DNA of 64,000 bases from Isoetes taiwanensis. Its lineage: Eukaryota > Streptophyta > Lycopodiopsida > Isoetales > Isoetaceae. Below the pieces are notes generated by a model. It worked only from the letters and a program-made list of their open reading frames with translations, made no database searches and had not been told where the DNA came from. The first letter of the stretch is position 1, and each line of letters opens with the position of its first letter. Below, one piece after another: positions 57,399-64,000 of the stretch. A program made the translations under genes and the position numbers. Where the stretch lies: NCBI GenBank assembly GCA_021234155.1, contig JAJEKV010000374.1:62001-126000 (forward strand), given 5' to 3'.

Positions 57399-60300
57399 TA
57401 TGTTGGCGATGACTTAGGATGCTAGGTGACAAAAATCGGGAATTTAAGTCCAGGTACTATATGCATTAATTACAAATTCTGAATGTCTTACTCTGCAAAA
57501 AGCGGGCCTTGACTTCCGCTTGCCACAGCGGAGGAGTCTGGTCAAACTCCATTCCGTCAGTTCCCCTTGCTTAGCGTTCTCTTTGCATGTGATTGGCCAC
57601 GTCCCAAGTGCAAAAGACCAAAACTTCGGCACCCAAAATGCAAACCACGCTAGAACACGGCAGCTCATAGGGTTTACGCCGAGAGGCTCTATGCTTGTCA
57701 GATTTGACTAGGACCTTTGCCGTGTCTTGGCGTAGGGGGGTGTTGGCGCCTTGAGCACGGACCCTAAAACCACCCGAAGCGGCTTGCCCCAAAGTCCTCT
57801 CCAGAAGGCCACGGCCCGGACGGGCAACTTCCCTCTCCGGGAACCGTGATCTGTCTCGCCAATGGACTCAACGCCGACATTGCCCTAGGGACCAAGTTTT
57901 GTGGCGAAGCCCACCCCTTCGAAGCGCCAAACTATCTCATGTGCAACACACTCATAGTCAATTGGCCTAGGAGGTGGGCTGGCGAATCTTGCAATGTAGG
58001 GCGTAAGTGTTTCTTTCTTTTTGCAAAACCGACCGTGTAACTTGGTCCCTAGGGTAATTTTGGCATTAGGACGATGTGGCGAAGTCGGATCGCCATTTCG
58101 AACCTCGCAATGTCCGAACGACGAAACACTTTGGTTTCTTAATGTCGCCTCAGGGCCTTCAGCGGTTTGATATGTTCTCCCGGACGGATGTTGGATTTTT
58201 TGGACCTTCTTGGACCAGGTTCCTTGAACAAAGGATTCAACGGTGGGATCACGAGGAACCAAGATCGGGAGTGTGGTCTTCCGCGTACACCCCTACGAGC
58301 TTGGCCGCGGGAAAGGCTGCCTCGGGAAGCTTTTTGGGGCTCGCCTCACGGGATTGGATTCTCCCCTCTAATGAGGAGGCCTTGCAAGGTCCCGGGCCTT
58401 GTTTGACTTGGGCAAGTGTACCAGCTCATTTTGCCCAACAACAAAGTGCCCTGATTGTTCTAGTGCAAACTATTTGATCTAAACCTTATCAAAATTTTTG
58501 AAAGTTGGCTGTATGTTGGCGATGACTTAGGAAGCTAGCTGACAAAAAATCAGAATTTAATTCCGTACTATGCATTAATTACGAATTTCACGAATGTCTT
58601 GCTACTCCAAAAGCGGCCCTTGACTTCTAAGCGCCACAACGGGAGGAGTGAGGTCCAAACTCCATTCCGTCACTTCCCCTTGCTTCGCGTTCTCAATCTG
58701 CATGTGATCGGCCACGTCCCAAGTGCAAAAGACCAAAACTCGGCACCCAAAGCGCAAAACCCCGCTAGAACACGGCAACTCATAGGGTTTACGTTTAGGA
58801 GGCTCTATCCTTGTCATATTTTTGGGACCTTTGCGCCCGTGTCTTGGCGTAGAGGGTGTTGGCCCCGAGCACGGACCCTAAAAACCACCGGCAGCTTGCC
58901 CCAAAATTCCTCTCGGAAGGCCCGGCAGCGGGACGGGCAACTTTCCCTCTCCGGAACCGTGATGCCTCTCGCCAATGGACTCGGAACGTCGACATTGCCC
59001 TAGGGACCAAGTTTTGTGGCCGAAGCCCCCACCTTCTCGAAGAAGCGCCAAACTATCTCATGTGCAACCCACTGTGAGTCAATTGGCCTAGGAGGTGGTC
59101 TGGCGAATCTCGCAGAATGTAGGGCGTAAGTGTTTATTTCTTTTGCAAAACCGACCGCCTAACTTGGTCCCTAGGTAAGTTTGGCATTTAGGACGATGTG
59201 CTTAAGTCGGATCGGCATTTTGAACCTCTCCGCAATGTCCGAACGACAAAACACTTTGGTTTCTCGTTGTCGCCGCTAGACGCCTTCAAGCGGTTTGATA
59301 TGTTCTCGGGGACGGATGTTGGATTTTTTGGACCTTCTAGGACCAGGTTCCCGGAACAAAGGATTCAACGGTGGGATCACGATGGAACCGAGATCCCGGA
59401 GTGTGGTCTTTTAGCGCCGCCCCCAAATGGCCGCCAGAAAGGCTGCCTCGGGAAGCTTTTTGGGGCTCGCCCCTGGTGTTCGAACTCTCCCCCTAATGAG
59501 GGAGGCCTTGCAAGGTCCTCGCCTTGTTTGACTTGGGCAAGTGTGCGGCTCGGCCTCGCCCAACAACAAAGCTGCCTGGACCGTTTCTAGTGCAAACTAT
59601 TTGATCTAAACCATATCCAAAATTTTTGAAAGTTGGCCTGTATGTTGGCGATGACTTAAGAAGCTAGCCGACAAAAATCAGAATTTAAGTCCGTACAATG
59701 CATTAATTACGAATTTATTTAATGTCTTGCTCTTTGCAAAAGCGCCCTTGACTTCTAACCGCCACAACGGGAGGAGTACAGGTCCAAACTCCATTCCGCA
59801 GTTCCCCTTGCTTAGCGTTCTCAATCGCATGTGATCGGGCCACGTCCCAAGTGCAAAAGACCAAAACTTCGGCACCCAAAACGCAAAAACTGCTAGAACA
59901 CGGCAACTCATAGGGTTTACGCCGAGAGGCTCTATCCTTGTCGATTTGACTAGGACCTTACCGTAGCTGTCTTGACATAGAGGGGGAGTGTTGACGCCTT
60001 GAGCACGGACCCTAAAACCACCCGAAGCGGCTTGCCCCAAAATTCCTCTCCGAAGGCCCCGGGCGACCGGACGGGCAACTTCCCCTCTCTCGGGGAACCG
60101 TGGATCTCGCCAATGGACTCTGAACGTCGACATTGCCCTAGGGACCAAGTTTTGTGGCAGAAGCCCACCTCTTCTCGAAGAAGCGGCAAACTATCTCATG
60201 TGCAACACACTCGTAGTCAATTGGCCTAGGAGGTGGTCATTTGAATAATTGCAATGTAGGGCGTAAGTGTTTCTTTCTTTTGCAAACTGACCGTGTAACT

Positions 60301-61460
60301 TGGTCCCTAGGGTAATTTGGCATTCCGGACGATGTGGCGAAGTCGGATCGCCATTTCTGACCTCTCCGCAATGTCCGAACGAATTTAAATACTTTGGTTT
60401 TACTAATCGCCGCCGCTAGACGCTTAGGTTTGATATGTTCTCCGGACGGATGTTGGATTTTTTTGGACCTTCTCGGACCAGGTTCCTTGAACAAAGGATT
60501 CAACGGTCGGATCACGGAACCCAGATCCGGGAGTGTGGTCTTTAGCGTCGCCCCGTGCGAGGTGCCAGAAAGGTCAGCTCGGGAAGCTTTTTGGGGCTCG
60601 CCCTCGGTGTTCGAGACTCTCCCTCTAATGAGGGAGGCCTTGCAAGGTCCTGGCCTTGTTTGACTTGGGCAAGTGTGCCGCCTCGGCTGCCCAACAACAG
60701 TCGGCCCCAACAATAGGCTGCCCAAGCCGTTCTAATGCAAACTATTTGATCTAAACCTTATCCAAAATTTTTGAAAGTTGGCCTGTATGTTGACGATGAC
60801 TTAGGAAACTAATGACAAAAAATCAGAATTTAAGTGGTACTATGCATTAATTATGAATTTACGAATGTCTTGCCCATCGCAAAAGCGGGCCTTGACTTCT
60901 AACCGCCACAACGGGAGGAGTACAGTCCAAACTCCATTCCGTCCGTTCCCCTTGCTTCGTGTTCTCAATCGCATGTGATCGCCACGTCCCAAGTGCAAAA
61001 GACCAAAGCTCGGCACCCAAAACGCAAACCCCTGCTAGAACCCGGTCAACTCATAGGGTTTACGTTTGAGGCTCTATCCTTGTCGATTTGACTAGGACTT
61101 TATACCGTCTTGACGTGAGGGGGGGTGTTGACGCTTGAGCACGGACCCTAAAAAAACCCGAAGCGCCTTGCCCCAAAAGTCCTCTCCAAGGCCCCTGGCG
61201 GCCGGGACGGGCAACTTCCCTCTCCGGAACCGCGGATCTCGCCTCGCCAATGGACTCGAATGTCGAAATTGCCCTAGGCACCAAGTTTTGTGGCCGTAAG
61301 CCCACCCTTTCTCGAAGAAGCCAAACTATCTCATGTGCAACGCACTCAGAATAATTGGCCTAGGAGGTGGTCAATAATACCGCAATATAGGGCGAAGTGT
61401 TTCTTTTGCAAACCGAGGTGTAACTTGGTCCCTAGGGTAATTTTGGCATTCCAAACGATA
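57399..61460. repeat. 1.13-kb tandem repeat array, 3.6 copies
   Basis: Unit starts near 57,399, 58,510, 59,639 and 60,784 all read TATGTTG(G/A)CGATGACTTA, giving spacings of 1,111, 1,129 and 1,145 bp. The fourth copy stops near 61,460, at the point equal to about 58,075 in copy 1. Shared landmarks include CACGTCCCAAGTGCAAAAGA, TTGAGCACGGACCCTAAAA, CCTAGGGACCAAGTTTTGTG and GGATGTTGGATTTTTTGGAC. Copies differ mostly by 1-4 base indels. None of the open frames (such as the minus-strand frames starting MVPRA or MVPRD) is conserved across all copies, so I see no gene. Confidence 0.85.
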
Positions 61461-61469
61461 AGCAACGTC

Positions 61470-61498
61470 AGTATTAATTTTTTTTTTTTTTTTGCACG

Positions 61499-61530
<32 letters not shown>

Positions 61531-61545
61531 TATATATATATATCC
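61470..61545. repeat. Low-complexity T/A/TA run
   Basis: A T tract, GCACG, a second T tract, an A tract and a short TA run, directly after the truncated fourth copy. A breakpoint-like junction. Confidence 0.8.
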
Positions 61546-61559
61546 GATCTATATATGTT

Positions 61560-61860
61560 CTTATGTTTTCGCGACTTATCCGGACCGTCCGTTCGAGATC
61601 CCACAGCTCCACGGGTTTGGGACGTATCCTACGGCTTGGGAGTTTACATATAATATGTGTACCGCGGTCCTACGGTCCAGATTGATCGATCCCCGACCGG
61701 CCGGTCCGAGATCCGACGGCTCACGTGGCTTGGGGACACATCCTACGGTCCACGTGGCTTTGGGAATTATATGTAATAGATCCTACGGCTCATATTGCTT
61801 TTATATGGTGAGATCTTGATCGTTGATCGAGTTTAAGATCCTAAGGCTAATATTGAATGC
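61560..61860. repeat. Imperfect repeats of GATCC(T/G)ACGG(T/C)
   Basis: Words such as TCCTACGGTCCACGTGGCTT, TCCGAGATCCGACGGCTCAC and GGACGTATCCTACGGCTTGG recur every 40-70 bp. Non-coding. Confidence 0.5.
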
Positions 61861-61899
61861 TCGTTCCTTAAGGAAAGGCTTTTAAAAATTTTTATGTTA

Positions 61900-61963
61900 T
61901 TGGGGGGATTCAAACCCTGATTCTCAACCGCCCAAACCCCCCACTCTAACCACTAGACCAAGC
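61900..61963 (-). mobile_element. tRNA-like sequence / SINE head
   Basis: On the minus strand TGGTCTAGTGG (61960-61950) resembles an A box and GGTTTGAATCC (61916-61906) a B box, 44 bases apart. The acceptor ends do not pair well and the anticodon arm is G-rich, so it is a tRNA-derived relic and not an active tRNA gene. Asp/Glu-type tRNAs have the most similar A-box region. Confidence 0.5.
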
Positions 61964-61979
61964 ATTAATTCTATAAAAA

Positions 61980-62570
61980 ATTTATGTTTCAAATATACTA
62001 GGGTAATGTTCTAATTAAGATAAAATAGACTATAATATTCTAGGATGTTTTGAAACTTTCAAAAGGTTCCAGAAAGTTCTAAAATGTTCTAGAAATTTCT
62101 AGAATATAAGGGAATCCAGAAGAATTAAAGGGAATATAAGGAAATCTCATAAGTTGTAAGAGAATCTAGGAAAATATACACGTCTAACGGAATCTCTTAA
62201 AATCTAATTGAATCTAAGGGAATCTTCATAATATCTAAGGGAATGTAAGAAAATCTTGATGAAATCTTAGAGTTTTTTTAAGATTTTGCAAAACGCGACA
62301 ATAGAATGTTCTAAAATGTTTCATAATAAAGGTGTACAATATAAATCTTGAAAAAAAAATATTCTAGATGCTCAAGGTAAGCGCCTTAGTCTAAAAATAG
62401 AAAATGTTTTAAAAATGCTGCACAGATCCAAAATAGATCATTTTAGAAGGTTTTAAATGCTCATGGGTAAGCACCTCAATCAAAATAGAAAATTATAAGA
62501 GAATCTAGGAGAATCTAAGAGAATCTCAGTAGAATCGTTGGTTATCTAGAGCACTATAGGGCCTTACATC
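61980..62570. repeat. AT-rich degenerate repeats (GAATCTAAGG)
   Basis: Many copies of (G)GAATCTAAG(A/G), AATGTTCTAGAA and related 10-15 bp words. No coding capacity. Confidence 0.5.
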
Positions 62571-62622
62571 GTAAGAACATGCTAAAACTGGAACAATACA
62601 CCGTAGGACGCATTAAATTTCT

Positions 62623-62623
<1 letters not shown>

Positions 62624-62657
<34 letters not shown>
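62624..62657. repeat. (TA)n microsatellite
   Basis: About 16 TA units directly before the CGTCGTT array. Confidence 0.9.
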
Positions 62658-62661
<4 letters not shown>

Positions 62662-63190
62662 TGACGTCGTTAAACAACGTTGCTTTTTGGGGCTTCCGCC
62701 GACAATGGCGTGGCGCGGACGATCGCCCGCCTTATACCGGCAAAACTGCTGCCACGTCAGATATTCTAGGCGTCGTTTAACGACGTCATGTCGACGTGGC
62801 AGGACACTTTGGCGTGCCAGCCTGGCATGTCAGCAAGCCACGAAGCTGACTGGTCACGTCAGATTTTTTAGTCGTCGTTCAACGACGTCATGTCGACGGC
62901 GTAACACGGCGTGCGGTCACCGCATGTCGCCAACCACGCATGGCCCGGATGTGCCACGCCGGCTGGTGGAGACGTCGTTCAAGCGGCGCCCACCGGTGGC
63001 GGTTTTGACACGCGGGGCCGCTTGGCGGCCAGTACCATGCCATGCCACGCAGCCAATCGACCACGCCATTACGAAACGCGTCGTTGAACGACGCCGAACG
63101 ACGTTGTCGCCGTTGAAGCAACGATGTCGAGCCGATGTTCGGCGACGACGTGGCCGTTTCGGACGTCGCGGCGTCGTTGGGACGTCGACA
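62658..63190. repeat. Palindromic CGTCGTT..AACGACG array
   Basis: GTCGTTTAACGACGTCATGT (about 62,771) and GTCGTTCAACGACGTCATGT (about 62,872) are near-perfect palindromes; related units occur at 62,662 (CGTCGTTAAACAACG), 62,973, 63,078, 63,092 and 63,170. The 233-codon frame spanning them is a by-product of the GC-rich repeats. The structure resembles subterminal protein-binding arrays of DNA transposons and shares words with 55,262-55,645. Confidence 0.65.
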
Positions 63191-63324
63191 TTAATGTTGA
63201 AGTTGAAACCACTAAAGTCAAAGCCAAGGCCCGTTGTCTTAGCAAGTGGTGCAATAAAGGGCGGCGGGCAAGAGAATTAACCGATATCGACTTTTGCCGT
63301 GGATTAATATCCGGATGGGGGGGC

Positions 63325-64000
63325 GGTAATGGGCATTGGCAAGTATGACTTGATCATAGGAATGGAGTACCTTGGACGGCGGGGGCTATTATCGATTGTG
63401 GAACGGAAGGTGACCTTCCCAACACCCGGCAGCAAGATCATCGAGATCACATGTAAAGAAGTTGTTCCCATCATCAAAGTGCATGTCTTCTGTACCGTTC
63501 AAGTGCATCAAGAGCGGCGGTGGCATACATCTTCAAGCTTGAGATTGATGAACCGTAATCGAGGGAAAGCAAAGAAGGCGGGGTGCTCGCCAAGTTGCGA
63601 AGCAAATAGCTTCGGTGATCACGGAAGTTCCACGATCTCTTTCGGATGAGATCAGCGGCTTCCTCCTTATAGGAGTCGAAAGTGTGAGATAACACTCGAA
63701 CGGGAGGAGCAAAGCCGACAAGCAAGGCTCCATACGAGAATGGACGACGCGAGGAGTTGCGGACTGAAGAAGCAATTGCAAGAGTTGCTCGACCTAGGCT
63801 TCATTAGACCTAGTGTCTCGCCATTTGGGCGCCCATTCTCTTTGTAAAGAAGAAGGATGGCGGTTTAAGGATGTGCATAGACTATAGGCGGTTGAACAAG
63901 CACACCATTAAGAACAAGTATCGCTCCCGGATCGAGATGACTTGATGGATCAACTCAAGGTGCAAAGGTCTTCTCAAAATCGACTTAAGGTGGGGCTATC
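63325..64000 (+). CDS. Ty3/gypsy Pol: protease end and start of reverse transcriptase (degenerate, runs off window)
   Basis: From about 63,340 the frame reads [20 protein letters not shown] and [12 protein letters not shown], the C-terminal part of a retropepsin-like protease (the D(V/L)ILGMDWL motif). After several small indels come [16 protein letters not shown] (about 63,784), [26 protein letters not shown] (63,866-63,922) and DLMDQLK, then KIDLR. This is the N-terminal RT signature of Ty3/gypsy. The catalytic YxDD lies beyond the window. Frameshifts show decay. It is the pol of the element beginning at 47,974, displaced by the insertions between 55,237 and about 63,200. Confidence 0.7.

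Noticed and set aside
57885-58262. Minus-strand 125-codon frame in the 1.13-kb repeat, and similar frames in the other copies
   Set aside because: Frames shift between copies through indels, so there is no sign of protein-level conservation.
57399-61460. CRISPR-like regular repeats
   Set aside because: The unit is over 1 kb, without spacer/repeat alternation, and the genome is eukaryotic.
62579-63280. 233-codon Arg-rich open frame
   Set aside because: It is produced by the CGTCG repeats and begins in a TA microsatellite; both strands are open for the same reason.

Overview
The window looks like nuclear DNA from a large-genome seed plant, most likely a gymnosperm (conifer-type). The reasons are the very low gene density, the CYP716-type P450 tail, the conifer-style receptor kinases, and the layers of decayed retroelements, CACTA elements and MITEs. 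I cannot name the species.

Only a few gene bodies look host-derived. From left to right they are: the last exons of a CYP716-like cytochrome P450 (31-677, +); an intronless G-type lectin S-receptor-like kinase (15006-17464, +) that is complete except for one frameshift; an intact intronless membrane protein with ARM-like repeats (30830-32401, +); a broken receptor kinase with a phytocyanin-like ectodomain (34844-36382, -); a decayed PPR pseudogene (about 38800-39320, -); an FCP1/HAD-like phosphatase pseudogene (41241-42096, +); and one clean EDR2/DUF1336 exon (45351-45623, -).

Most of the rest is mobile DNA. 2.2-10.8 kb holds LINE fragments and a degenerate minus-strand Ty3/gypsy element. 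11.3 kb has a tRNA-derived SINE candidate. 12.2-14.1 kb has a GCGTCG-rich MITE and an unclassified Cys-rich transposase-like pseudogene. 17,563-23,321 is a complete non-autonomous CACTA element with matching TIRs, a TTA target duplication and exon-like cargo; it begins 98 bp past the receptor-kinase stop. 24,827-25,019 is a CACTA-type MITE with a TGA duplication, and 32,598-32,925 is a second MITE. 28.6-30.3 kb is a patchwork of local duplications upstream of the ARM protein gene. A 215-bp repeat array (40.5 and 43.9-44.5 kb) is split by a 3.1-kb block carrying the FCP1-like sequence.

From 47,974 to the right edge is one large decayed Ty3/gypsy element: 5' LTR, Met-tRNA primer site, long leader, gag, zinc knuckle, protease end and RT. 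It is interrupted at 55,237 by a CACTA-like end and about 8 kb of secondary material. That material includes CGTCGTT/AACGACG arrays, a 1.13-kb tandem array and a tRNA-like sequence. The genes do not form a pathway; they are isolated loci in a repeat landscape. Small indels dominate the divergence in the 50-64 kb region, so decay and assembly error there are hard to tell apart.
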